Positions 11,101 through 21,658 of a stretch of DNA of 64,000 bases are shown piece by piece. The stretch's first letter is position 1, and every line of letters starts with the position of its first letter. The notes below the pieces were generated by a model. It searched no databases. It had not been told where the DNA came from and saw only the letters and a list, made by a program, of their open reading frames with translations. The stretch is from assembly GCA_017893485.1 (NCBI GenBank), contig CM030366.1:72637469-72701468 (forward strand). Direction: 5' to 3'. The position numbers were made by a program, and so were the translations under genes. This DNA comes from Hemerocallis citrina. Lineage: Eukaryota > Streptophyta > Magnoliopsida > Asparagales > Asphodelaceae.

Positions 11101-11505
11101 CGCTGCCTTAGCTTGAGAAATCTACCCATGTGCTCAAGATCACCGTCAGGTATCGAGGCTTAGGGGTCGGCACAGAGCGACGAGCTTCGCTGCCTTAGCT
11201 TGAGAAAGCTACCATTGTGCTCGAGATCACCGTCAGGTGTCGAGGCTTGGGGGTCAGCGCAGAGCGACGAGTTCCACTAACTTAGCTTGAGAAAGCTATC
11301 ATTGTGCTCGAGATTACCGTCAGGTGTCGAGGCTTAGGGGTCGGCACAGAGCGACGAGCTCCGCTGCCTTAGCTTGAGAGTTACCCATGTGCTCGAGATC
11401 ACTATCAGGTGTCGAGTCTTAGGGGTCGGCACAGAGCGACGAGCTCTGCTGCCTTAGCTCGAGAAAGCTACCCATGTGTTCGAGATCATAGCCAGGTATC
11501 GAGGC
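8110..11505. repeat. 87-bp tandem array 2 of element E1 (about 39 units), satellite-like
   Basis: A 3.4-kb array of an 87-bp unit. Core order: CGAGGCTTAGGGGTCGGCAC, AGAGCGACGAGCTCCGCTG, CCTTAGCTTGAGAAAGCTAC, CCATGTGCTCGAGATCACCG, TCAGGTG. Units differ by point changes; at least one, near 8873, has lost about 28 bp. Variant patterns recur at 1218 bp (14 units): GTCAGGAATTGAGG occurs at about 9492 and 10710, and a GATGCTTAAGGGTCGG variant at about 9849 and 11067. The unit is a multiple of three, but stop codons interrupt the minus-strand frame, so it is not a coding repeat. The place between pol and the 3' LTR is where Tat-group elements are known to carry variable tandem repeats that can seed satellites. 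Confidence 0.93.
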
Positions 11506-11638
11506 TTCGAGTGGAGAGTGTGGGAATTTACATAGAGAATCTGAGCTGAAAAACTTGGAAAGGTGGAAAGAAATAAATCTTCTCATACTAGAACAGCAGC
11601 TTGTAATGCTGATTACAAGGGATCGGTTACATAAAAGT

Positions 11639-13126
11639 CTAGTCCTCCCCTTCGAGATACTTAATGAGGTGCTCCGCATTCCAGGGTCGCTTGATTATGT
11701 TGTCTTTAAGGTCAATGAGTCGGTAGGTGCCGGGGTGCACTACTTCGGAGACCTTATACACCATTCCCAATTAGGGGCCAGCTTTCTCATTTTGCTGGGA
11801 TTTGATACCGCCAATTTTCTGAGGACGAGGTCCCCCTGTCTGATGTTGGTGGGACGGACCTTCTTGTTGTAAAATTTCTCGACCCGTTGCTGGTATATGC
11901 TTCTTCTGATGGGGGATTTTCCCCTGACTTCGTCGACTAAATCCAAGTTGGCTCTGAGGCCTGCCGAGTTGCTCTCTTCGTCAAAGGCCATGATCCTGGG
12001 CGAAGGGAGGCTGATCTCTAAGGGGATAACTGCCTCGGTACCTGTAGGTTAGGTTGAAGGGCGACTCGCCCGTGGGGATCCTCTTTGTTGTTCGGTGCGC
12101 CCAGAGAACGCTTGGAAGTTCGTCAACCCATAGTACCTTGGGAAAATTGTCCAATCGCTTATTAAGGCCGTCAAGGATTTGGCGGTTCGCATTTTCGGCT
12201 TGGCCGTTTGATTGAGGGTGGCATATCGACGAGAAGCATTGCTGGATGCCGACATCCTCGCAGAACCTCCGAAAATTCTTGCCTACAAACTGGGTCCTGT
12301 TGTCAGTGATGAGCACCTGTGGGATCCCGAACCGACATATGATGTGCTTCCAGAAGAATTTTTGAGTTTGATGCTCGGCGATCGAGGCCAGAGATTCTGC
12401 CTTGATCCACTTGGTGAAGTAGTCGATGGCCACCACCAGAAAATTCCTTTGGCCCGTTGCTTGAGGGAAGGGGCCGACCAGGTCCATCCCCCACATAGCA
12501 AAGGGGGTCGGACTGGCCAGGGATTGGAGGTTGGCCTGCAGGAGTCTTTTTACTGATGAGAATCTTTGGCAAGGGCCGCACCCTTTGACAGGGTCTTGCG
12601 CATCTTGCAACATGGTCGGCCTGTAGTACCCATGATTTAGGGCCTTTCAGATGAGCGATCTTCTCCCCATGTGGCATCCGCCGATCCCCTCATGTAGTTC
12701 CTTCAGAGCGTACCTGGCCTTGTCAGGGGCTAGGCAACGGAGTTAGGGTCTACCGTCAACCACTCTGTACGAGCGCTTGAAGAGCATTCTGTTGATCAGG
12801 GTGAATCTCTTTGAGCAGACTCTGATTCTTCTTGCATCGGATTGATATTGAGGGAGTTCGCCCTCCGAAAGGAACTTTCTAATAGGCGTCGACCAATTGT
12901 CGAGTTGGAGATCGGTGGCGAGGCATGAGGCTTCAGGGAGGTTGATGTTGGGCTTGAAGAGGACCTCGATCAGTACGGTGCGGTCGAGCCCCTCGAAGGA
13001 TGATAAGGCTAGCTTCGACAATGAATCCGCCGGGGCATTCTGTTCTCGGTGGATTCGTTCTACCGAGTGGTATTCGAAAGACGATAAGAGATGATGGACC
13101 ACCACCAAGTATTCTTTCACAGATCT
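11639..13126 (-). pseudogene. E1 pol remnant: RNase H end and integrase
   Basis: Reads on the minus strand from 13126 down to a TAG at 11639-11641. The N-terminal piece carries RIHREQNAPADSLSKLALSS, the end of the plant-type RNase H segment. Then comes integrase: zinc-binding cysteines CGPCQRF, catalytic-core Asp in FAMWGMDLVGP, Asp in LITDNRTQFVG (Asn-Arg for the usual Asn-Gly), Glu in SNGQAENANR, and the tail WVDELPSVLWAHRTTKR. The C-terminal part (VYKVSEVVHPGTYRL, WNAEHLIKYLEGED) follows after frame changes near 11985 and 11760. Protease and reverse transcriptase are missing because the element is truncated at 13126. Confidence 0.85.
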
Positions 13127-13154
13127 GGAGCACGCAAACTACGTAGGACAGGGA

Positions 13155-14099
13155 ATGTACCCACCCCAGAACAATACTTTTTCAAACACGTACAATCCAG
13201 GGTGGCAAAACAATCCAGATTTCTCATGGAGAAATAGTCAAAACCATCAAGGCAATCAATTCACACAAGGGCATACGCAGCAATTCCAGATGGGGAATGG
13301 GTTTGATCTGCCAGTACAAGAACAGAAGAAGTTGGATTTCGAATCCACCGTTCTTCAATTACTCCAACAGCAACAGCAAACAAGCAACCAACAAGGGCAG
13401 GCCATTCAAAAATTGGAGACTCAAATTGGTCAAATTGCTAAGGAGTTAAATGAAAGAAAGGCAGGAGAACTCCCACCACAAACCATACCAAACCCTAGAG
13501 GACAAGAACAGCTCCAATCGGTGACAAACCTAGAGGACAATATTGAGTTTAAAATGTTTGATGCACCAATATTACCACACGATGATCATGAATGTTATAA
13601 TGTTGATGTGGTTCAGGAAATTTGTGACCAAACATTTCAGGACCATAGTGTCGATCCATTACAAGCAACAATTACAAACCCTCTAATACTATCTCAAGTT
13701 GAACAGGAATATGATGATTGGAGGATTGCAGAGACAGTACATACCCTTGAAAATCCAACATCATATTCAGGTAAGTTTGCACCTGTGTTTGAAAATCTTG
13801 TATCTAATAATACTTTTGTTTTTTCTTTTACCAGGATACCAGATATGGAGCTGAAGCCACTACATGAACACTTGAAGTATGAATATTTTGGGGAAAACCA
13901 GACATTACCTGTGACAGTTGCTGCAAACTTAAGGATGCATGAAGAAGAGAAGTTGCAGGGAGTCTTGCAAGAACACAAGGGTGCATTAAGGTGGACCATT
14001 GCAGATAGGCTTATGTCAAGATGGTACGGTCCGTACATTGTTGCAAAGGTTTCCCCACATGGAGCGTTGGAGAAAAAAAAAATCAAACGTTCAAGGTGA
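13155..14099 (+). pseudogene. Athila-type gag fused to pol ends by internal deletion
   Basis: A 314-codon open frame; gag homology extends upstream to about 13130 (EHANYVGQG), so this ATG is not the true start. Residues 1 to about 110 are the Gln/Asn-rich C-terminal part of an Athila gag, with the EKLETQIGQ-type helix. Residues about 230-280 match the start of the pol reverse-transcriptase region (MELKPLHEHLKYEYFGENQT, then LREHKGALRWTIAD in variant form). The frame then jumps straight to the integrase tail (RLMSRWYGPYIVAKVSPHGA). Most of reverse transcriptase, RNase H and integrase are gone, although the frame is still open. Not a functional polyprotein. Confidence 0.8.
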
Positions 14100-15675
14100 A
14101 TGGGCATAGGGGGAAAACCTTATAATAAGATGAGTTTGAGCCGCGAGCCATTCACTACATTGCACAAACTCATCGAGTCTAGCTGAAGACAAGAAACATA
14201 GCGCTTATTGGGAGGCAACCCAATTTTGCAGGGGAGTACTTACACTCTCTATTTATTTATTTATTTAATCATTTCTTTATTTCTTTATTTTATTTTCTTT
14301 CCTTCAAACTGGATGATAACACGTGCCTATTTTAAGTTTTTGTGCAAACATTGAGGATAATATTCTATCTAAGTTTGGGGGTAGTTATTTACATTTGGAG
14401 TCTTTTGATTTTAACCATTCCAACATTTAATGATTTGAGCTCAGTTACTATAGGTAGAGAGTGGAGAACAAGTATTAAGTGTGGTCTTTATCTTTAAAAA
14501 TGTTAACAACTTATCATATGGATCATACTTGAAACTTTCATTCAATTGGCTATGTCAATTTAACGAATTGTGAAAGAGAATGGCAAGTTCAACTGTGAGT
14601 AAACTTAAATACACAAATTGTGAGTTTTGAGCCTTATTTATTTCTTTTGAGAGAGTCACACACTTGAAGATCTCAGTTGACTGCATTCTTGAGATGATCT
14701 AGAACTTGTTTTTGCTACTTTTCAAAACGTAGTTGGTTTTTGCATAAAAACTTGGAAATAATTAAGGCACCTAAGATTTTATCACCAAGGACAAATAGCC
14801 TACCCAACATCAATTATCCACTAGTTACCCCTTTGAGGCCTATAAAAGCTTTCTTTTTGTAAAGACACATCATCCTTAACCAAGCCTAGATGAATAGGTT
14901 ACCTTACCTATATCTATTGAGTTAGTAGAGCAAGAATTCTAAAAGAGATGTGGTATGTCAAGATGAAGGGGATGAAAATATAAAGAAAAGTTAGAGGATT
15001 TGTCATATATACAAAAAATGAATGGAAAGTTATAAATTGCTGAGTTGTGGATGGGGGAAAGGTGTTGGCAGAAATAAAGATAGGCCTGTGATATATGCTC
15101 TATGTAAAAAAAAAAAAAAAAAAAAAAAATCTCTTAGAACAACACATGTTACTCTACTAATTCTTTAGAATTTTGTATTCATGTTCCCTTTATTGTTTAA
15201 ACCCTCACCCAAGGCCCCATTGCAACCTATATAAAGACCTTGTGATCCAAGTAGTGTGCAAATCAATGGTGTGAAGATGTAGTAGCAAGATCAAGCATAT
15301 GGTTTCATCCAAGTAATGAAAACTGTCACGGGATCTAATTTGAATGTCCCATGTCAATGAGAGCTATATTTCTTTGTGAGTGTATGCCATGGTGAGAATT
15401 TAGAGTTGAAATATAGTTGAGCTTGCTAACCTTAATCATGATTATGTTGCAGAGGCATTGGCCATACTATTATTTGATATTCAAGTTAAGTATTCGTGTG
15501 AATAAGTGATTAACATTTGAATTAAAACTTTTTAGACCTATCTTAATGCTTGTTCTAAACTTGACACCAAAAGTAGTGAGTTCGCTGAGGTAAATGTTGA
15601 AAGGGTCAAGATGTTCAAGAATGCTTGTAGTTTAATTTTGCTTGAGGACAAGCAAAAGCTAAGTTTGGGGGTATT
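14100..15675 (+). other. Athila-type 3' spacer
   Basis: Long AT-rich non-coding spacer between the integrase tail and the 3' LTR. It contains GGGAGGCAACCCA near 14209, a poly-A tract at about 15107-15130 and, just before the LTR, the phrase GAGGACAAGCAAAAGCTAAG followed by the polypurine tract. Athila elements can carry an env-like ORF here; I see none. Confidence 0.65.
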
Positions 15676-17278
15676 TGATGAACTCAATAATATTCACATT
15701 TAGGAGTAATAATCTTAGTGCAATTAGACATTTAAATGCTCTATATGTGGTATTTTACTCTTATTTTCTCTTTTCCATAGGAAACAACCAAAAGCAGCCA
15801 AACAAAGCAGATTCAAGGCTAATACAGACTGAGAGGATGATACACAGAAACTGCAGAGCATAAGTCGACTGGTTCTTCCAACAGTCGACTGGACAGAGAG
15901 GATGCAGCTGCTCGGTACAGTCGACTTACTCCAAGACAGTCGACTTAACTGATGAATTACGAATCTCCAGATGTCTCGACACAGTCGACTTACTCCTAAA
16001 CCAGTCGACTAGTATTCAGCCGAGTTAGAAGATAAGAACAGTTGAAGATGCATCCTCATCTAAATCCGAAGCAAGATTAAGTTATCTAAACTCAGGTTGT
16101 CTGCGAATAACAACTCTTCCTTAATTAAGATGGAGAACCAGGATTGGCAAGTAAAAAGATGGATTCAGTCCTATGCGTGAAGAGATAAGAAATCAGGAAC
16201 TTGATATCTGCAGACAAGGACAAGAGAAACTATAATAAAGAGAAAATCATCTACCATCGGGGGGGATCGACCAGCAAGCATCAAGATACCAGCATCAAAG
16301 AAGGTGAACAAGTCGACTGCTGATTGGGCTCAATTTCAACATCATACAAATCAGTGTTCTTCTGTTCTTCCTTTTACTTTTATTTTTATTGTAGAGTCAT
16401 GAATTCTATTTTATTAATCAATAAAGGTTGTATTATGTGCAACTAATTTCATAGTTGGGTAGATTGAAACCGTAGTCATGTAATGCTATATTCTTCTGAA
16501 TGCTACTCTATTACTTATTGATTAAACCTGATTGAATTGGTATAGATTTATAATAATCAAACTTGTTCAGAAGTTCTAAGAGCAGTCGACTGAGAGTGAC
16601 AGCAAGTCGACTGCCATGCATAACCTGAGTTTATCAAGTTTGCGTATTATAAATCTGAATCTGTTATATGAGCATAGAGACGACCCGTATCTCGCGCTCA
16701 TAACTTGTAACACAGGAATCTTTAGGTGTTCTTGGTTTAATCAACTTGAAGGATCTAGATCTGATACCAATTTCTAGAACTTTGAGTGTTTGTTCGTTTC
16801 CATTGTTCATATGCTTTCTTCAAAGTGCAACTTAGCAGATACCATGCTAATTACTTAAGGAAAGAAACGAATTAGAGTAGATACCATGCCTAATTCTTGG
16901 CTTAGGGCAAACATTAACTTTAAGGAGTAGATACCATGCCCTTAAAGGAACAAACATGAGTAATTGGAGTAGTATACGACTTAGCATTACTGACTATAGG
17001 TGGAAATCAATGCCCAACTACTTTAATAGATATTCGTGACTCAAATTGTGATGCTACTTAATTTAGATTTTTATCTCTTTCATTTCCTTTCAATCAGACT
17101 TTAGAACAAAACTTTATGATATGAATTTTTCTTTGTTTTATTGATTAGTGAGTTAAGTACTACAATCTCTGTGGGATCGTCCCTTGCTTGTCACTACGCT
17201 TCTATAAACGATTCATACACTTGCGAGGTTTTAATTTGTGTCTAGTTATCTATTTATTTAGATTATCTAGATTGCACA
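15676..17278 (+). repeat. LTR of the Athila-type element
   Basis: About 1.6 kb starting TGATGAACTCA right after the polypurine tract and ending near ATTGCACA. It includes the phrase TGTGGGATCGTCCC followed by a CACTTGCGAGGTTTT block, typical of the downstream part of such LTRs. It holds nine copies of the 8-bp palindrome AGTCGACT between 15863 and 16611. The right edge is placed by the terminal CA and could shift by a few bases. Confidence 0.65.
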
Positions 17279-17281
17279 ACA

Positions 17282-17797
17282 GCCGACAGGGCTCAGTCAG
17301 AAAAAGCTCGGATCGCCAAAGACCTCAAGCAATCGAGGCTCGAAGTTAAGATGAGGGCCTCGAGGTTGGAGCACCTCGAAGCCGTTGTTGCAAAGCTAGA
17401 GGCTGACAATGCCCTGCTGTTCCAAGAGAAAGAGTTGGCGTCGAAGTACAAGGTGGACGTCGTTGCCACCGCGAAGGTCGTCGCGGCGATGGCGAAGGCC
17501 AAGAGGTACCTCTGCATCAACATGGTGAAGGCCTTTGCTCGCGCAATCGAACAAGTAAGGGAGAACTTCCGGGAGGTAGACTTCGCTGGATGGCGTCTGT
17601 TCCCTAACCTTATTCCTGGGTTCGACGACGCCTCCGAGGCAGACGAAGAAGATGAGGAGGTTGATGTGGTTGAGGTGGGGACCAAGGAGGCAAAGATAGA
17701 GGTTGCTGTGGAGGTCATGCCTCTAGCCATCGTCACCAAAGCACAAGTGTCGGAGCCCTCGGCGACCGGAGATCGCTCGAAAGAGGTCTGTACTTGA
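17282..17797 (+). pseudogene. E2 accessory ORF 1, C-terminal exon
   Basis: Open from the junction at 17282 to TGA at 17795-17797, so the 5' exons are lost and this is a fragment. The sequence starts with a long charged coiled coil (KARIAKDLKQSRLEVKMRAS, HLEAVVAKLEADNALLFQEK). It continues with AFARAIEQVRENFREVDFAG, a WRLFPNLIPGFDDASEAD block and an acidic tail. The same order is seen in the third exon of the intact B copy (coiled coil, ALDHVQERVPGF, YQLFPTPTSDDEGEE). Function unknown. A CTGGCCACCG motif lies 62 bp past the stop. Confidence 0.65.
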
Positions 17798-18202
17798 CCT
17801 TGTTGCACCTACATACTTCCTTTATTTTTAATATTATGTACTATAGCCTAATTGCATACTGGCCACCGCTTCTTGTATTTTTCACTGGACTTTAATGAAA
17901 AATTGTTTTGTTGGACAAGTGTTGCGAAGTTTTGAAATTTTTGTGAGTCTGTTTTGCTCTTCGAACCGTCTCATCATAGCTTTGTTTAGACGTTGTATCA
18001 TCATGTGGGCTCTTCGGACTTAGAGATTTACACCCCTCCTTTTTTGTTGACTTTCTAGGATTGCAAAGTGCCACGACTCCGCTCGGAGCTAGGTGTCGTC
18101 AAGGTGGGGCTAGCTCAGTCTTGAGAGAAGCTTTATAGAGCAGAGCGGGAGTTGGGCCACTTAAGGGTGATCCTGGCTCGTCGAGACATCTAGGCGAGGT
18201 GC

Positions 18203-18565
18203 CTCGAGGAAAGGATTCGTGAGGTGCCTCCTGAAGGCGAGGAGTCCTGCCCCTCGATGGCCGTCAGCCAAGGCTTGAGAATGAAGTTCCTCCGCCACTC
18301 TCTATTCGAGGCTGGATCAGAGAGAGTCGAACTAAAGAACATAGTGCTCAAGAAGAGTCTAGAGTCGGCACAACTTCGAAAAGCTATCTCCGAGGTCTCG
18401 CGAGGGAGTAGTTCGGGACGACTGCCTCGTTTGAGAATCAAAGTAACAGACGATTCTCTGAAAGAGCGGGTTGTCGAGCTAGAGGCGGAGAATCTTCGTC
18501 TGCAATGGCTTTCTGAGGGGAGCAACATCAGGAGTACTTCCTGCCCTCGGGGTGAGTATGCTTAA
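18203..18565 (+). pseudogene. E2 accessory ORF 2, coiled-coil protein remnant
   Basis: Open from just after an in-frame TAG near 18191 to a stop at 18563-18565. It matches the second accessory ORF of B: AQLRKAISEVSRGSSSGRLP, then LRIKVTDDSLKERVVELEAE, then SNIRSTSCPRGEY, against VTHLRRVISDSAEYPGSAKL, DDTLKDRIVELEEE and VRSTSCTREE in B. A TTTCTAG acceptor-like site lies upstream near 18059. It is truncated relative to B after the STSC block and has no clear start codon. Confidence 0.6.
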
Positions 18566-18974
18566 GGAAGGTCGTTCCATGAGTTAGCACTTCATTTGCC
18601 TCCCGTTTTGCAGAATCCAGGGGACGCGCAAAGTGGAGTGGTCGGCTCGTCGAGTGGGGCATCTGTTGGGGAAACCTTTAGGCTCTTGGTGCTGACGACG
18701 TGACTCGGCTTGCTGGCTTAGAAACATACATGGAGATGAAGCGAGATCATCGCGGAGCTCAGTGCCCTCGTGTATTGCTTAATAGAAGCATGCCCCTCCC
18801 AAGAAGAAGTTAGGGCTAGGATAAGACTTGTATCCCCAATCTTGTAATCTTTTTGTCTTGTATGACTTTCTGGTCTTGAATAAGACTTGTAAGACTTGTA
18901 TCTTTAATTTTGATGGAATAATATGTCACATGTTTTGATCTGGTAACAAATTTCTTTAAAGAATTTGTGTTTTG
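18566..18974. other. E2 stretch after accessory ORF 2
   Basis: Continues the diverged tail of accessory ORF 2 in broken frames (GCCCCTCCCAAGAAGAAG near 18791 resembles the Lys/Arg-rich end in B) and then a T-rich 3'-UTR-like stretch. No separate gene. Confidence 0.45.
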
Positions 18975-19440
18975 CTAACTTTTGCAATAGAGTTTCAACA
19001 GTTGTAGGAGAAATTTCGAATGGTGAGCTACTTTGTACTTGCTCGTTCGCAAGTTGCTAAAGCGGCATCAAACCAAGTGTTGGACTCCGAACTTGTGGTT
19101 AAGAGAGTATCAACAGTTTTTGGAGTAATTCCGAATGGTGAGCTACTTTGTACTTGCTCGTTCGCAAGTAGCTAAAGCGACGTTGGACTCCGAACTTGTC
19201 GTTAAGAGAGTATCAACAGTTGTTGGAGAAATTTCGAATGGTGAGCTACTTTGTACTTGCTCGTTCGCAAGTAGCTAAAGCTCATCGAACCAAGTGTTGG
19301 ACTCTAAACTTATCGTTAAGAGAGTATCAATAGCTATGGGAGCAACTTCGAATGGTGAGCTACTTTGTACACGCTCATTCGCAAGTAGCTAAAGCAGTAT
19401 CGAACCAAGTGTTGGACTCTGAATGTGTTGATTAGAGAGT
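18975..19440. repeat. About 114-bp tandem repeat of E2 (4 units)
   Basis: GAATGGTGAGCTACTTTGTA recurs at 19018, 19133, 19236 and 19350 (spacings 115, 103 and 114; the short unit lacks about 12 bp). Each unit also has CGTTCGCAAGTAGCTAAAG and GTGTTGGACTC. The family is shared with C (25125-25640) and, as a doubled unit, with B (46928-47570). Confidence 0.9.
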
Positions 19441-19642
19441 TTTTTGTACGCTCCAAGGTAAGACAACCAGAATATTTAGAATAGAGAAGTTCCATGAAGT
19501 AAATTGCTATTATTAGAAACGACTAAATGGCTGCTTCTGAGTTGCAAGCCATTATTACACTTAATAAAGATTTGGTTAATAAAGAAACAAGTTAAGAATG
19601 CTTTAAGAAAGCTCTAGGAGTTGAAGTTTCTTGGAGCGGTGT

Positions 19643-21635
19643 TCAAACACCATCTTGGTATTTCAACACGTGCTCTACATTCCATGTTCTTGGTACTCTT
19701 TTGTCCTCTGGGTCTTCAAGTTAATAAGCACCTGGGTGGAAAACTTTGGAGATCCTATATGGTCATTCCCAATTGGGTGCTAGCTTGCCCTTCTTGTTGG
19801 GAAAAGAAATTGATAGCTTTCTAAGCACCAGATCTCCTTCTTTGAGATTAGTGGGGAGGACTCTCTTGTTGTAGGACTGCTCAATCCTATGTCGATAGAT
19901 TTCTTTCCGGATGGAGGACCTCTCACGGATCTCATCGATGACGTCCAAGTTACCGTGAAGCTCGTTCGCATTCTGATATTCGTTGTAGGCGATCAAGCGG
20001 GGGGAAGGTAGACCGACCTCTAGCGGGATAACGGCTTCAGAACCGTAAGTGAGGTTGAAGGGATATTTTCCCGTGGGGGTCCTCTTGGTAGTGCGATAGC
20101 TCCAGAGCACATTGGGGAGTTGCTCTACCCATAAACCCTTAGCAGACTTGTTCAGTCTCTTTTTCAGACCGAGGAGAATTTTCCGATTGGCATTTTCTGC
20201 CTGACCGTTGGACGATGGGTTGGAGGTCGAGGAGAATCATTGCTGGATGCCCAGGTCTGGGAAAAAGTGCGAAAGGCTGTCCCCATGAACTGTGTCCGAT
20301 TGTCCGTTACCAAGATTTGAGGTACAACGAATCTGCAGACAACGTTTTTCCAAAAGATGCGCTGAACTCTATTCTCTGTGATCGTTGCTAGGGGTTTGGC
20401 TTCGATCCATTTAGAGAAATAGTCGATTGCCACAACAGGTCCATCCCCCACATTGCAAAAGGGGGTTGGACTGGATAAAGAGGAGAGCTGGACTTGAGGT
20501 AAGCGGCGGATTGTTGAAATTTTTTGACAGGGGCCGCAATGGCGAACGTGTTGTTCAGCATCGCGAAGGATGGTGGGCCAGAAGTATCCATAATTCAAAA
20601 TTTTGCGGGCGAGGGACCTTGCTCACAAGTGGGCGCCGCACATCCCTTCATGGACCTCCTTCAAAGCATACTAGGCTTCCTCTGGGGAGAGACAACTCAA
20701 GTACGGTCTACCGTCTACTTGAGTGTAGGAGTGTTTGTACATGACCCCATCGATGAGTGTGTACCGCTCGGCTCTGGTTCGGATCTTTCGAGCCTCTTTA
20801 AGGTCTAAAGTGAGAATCCCATCTTTGTGGAACTCGAGCATGGGCCTCATCCAATCCTACCCGAGTTCTAGGGGGAGTGTTTTCATTGGCGCGGGGTCTT
20901 CTTCCTCGATGCTGGGTCTCAAGAGAACTTCTATTAAGATGATTTATTCGAGCCCCTGGAGGGAAGAGGAAGCTAGCTTTGGGAGGGCGTCTGCCTGCAC
21001 ATTCTCTTCTCGGGAGATTCACTGGAGTTGTGCATCCTCGAAAGAGACCATCAGTTCTTTGACTTTGGCCAAGTACTTAGCCATGTGACTGTCTCGTGCT
21101 TCGTATTGCCCTGATACCTGGTTCACCACCAGCTGCGAGTCACTGAATATCTTGATGCGCTTGCCCCTGGCTTTGCGAGCCTACATAGTCCAGCTATAAG
21201 GGCTTCGTATTCAGCCTCGTTGTTGGACACCTAAAAGTTAATACGGAGTGAGTATTGGAGGTTGAAATCATCGGGTCCAGTCAGGATGACCCCCGCTCTG
21301 CTCCCATCGGCGCACGAGGACCCATCAACATACACTGTCTAGAACAGGGGTTCCTCTATCGCTTTGCTAGCATCGGGAATTGTGCTCTCTACTATGAACT
21401 TCGCTAGGGCTTGGGACTTGATGGCGGTTCGGGGCTGATAGCTGATATCATGCTGGCTCAGCTCGATAGACCACTTCATAAGGCGCCCCGAGGTCTCGGT
21501 CTTGCAGAGAACTTGTTTGAGCAGTTGGTCGGTAAGAACGACCACAGAGTGAGACTGGAAGTAGGGGCGAAGCTTTCAGGCCACCATGACCAATGCATAG
21601 GCCATTTTTTCTAGCTTTGGATAACGGAGTTCGCT
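19643..21635 (-). pseudogene. E2 pol remnant: RNase H domains and integrase
   Basis: Minus-strand pol piece with many frame breaks. It begins with the RNase H segment SELRYPKLEKMAYALVM, followed by VVVLTDQLLKQ and RLMKWSIELSQHDISYQPRT. A second, plant-type RNase H follows with VYVDGSS, SNNEAEYEALIAGL and an FSDSQLVVNQV motif. Integrase has CGPCQK, WIEAKPLATITENR, VTDNRTQFMG and TTKRTPTGKYPFNLTYGSEA. It ends with RTWNVEHVLKYQDGV and a stop at 19643-19645. It retains the double RNase H that B has lost, so it serves as the reference for that deletion. Reverse transcriptase is absent. Confidence 0.82.
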
Positions 21636-21636
21636 G

Positions 21637-21655
21637 TTTCCCACAGACGACGCCA
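21637..21655 (-). other. Primer-binding site of E2
   Basis: Minus-strand TGGCGTCGTCTGTGGGAAA, three bases inside the LTR end. The same site lies inside the C LTR at 27649-27631, with one change. TGGCGYCGTCTGTGGGAA-type sites are common in Tat-group elements; I recall them as matching a tRNA-Arg 3' end. Confidence 0.7.
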
Positions 21656-21658
21656 ATC

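Larger units (their letters stand above)
4489..13126 (-). mobile_element. E1: truncated Tat-type Ty3/gypsy element
   Basis: Minus-strand LTR retrotransposon. Reading leftwards it has the end of RNase H and integrase (13126-11639), a long 87-bp tandem array, a 164-bp triplicate, two accessory ORFs on the opposite strand, a shorter 87-bp array, a polypurine tract and the 3' LTR. Gag, protease, reverse transcriptase and the 5' LTR are missing: the element is cut at 13126, where Athila-type gag sequence begins. The layout pol - tandem repeats - antisense ORFs - 3' LTR matches complete element B in this window. Assignment to the Tat group rests on the integrase and on this layout. Confidence 0.78.
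13127..17278 (+). mobile_element. F: deleted Athila-type Ty3/gypsy element, 3' part
   Basis: Plus-strand remnant with a gag end, a short reverse-transcriptase start, an integrase tail, a long non-coding spacer, a polypurine tract (AAGTTTGGGGGTAT, 15661-15674) and a 1.6-kb LTR. Hallmarks of the Athila group are the gag text NTYNPGWQNNPDFSW, the QAIQKLETQIGQIAKELNER block, and the spacer phrase GGGAGGCAACCCAATTTT. The 5' LTR and the start of gag are absent; its left edge abuts E1 pol and its right edge abuts an E2 accessory ORF, without matching target duplications. It therefore marks rearrangement junctions, not a clean insertion. Confidence 0.8.

Noticed and set aside
8110..11505. CRISPR-like array
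   Set aside because: Units are contiguous 87-bp tandem repeats without unique spacers, in plant DNA inside a retrotransposon.
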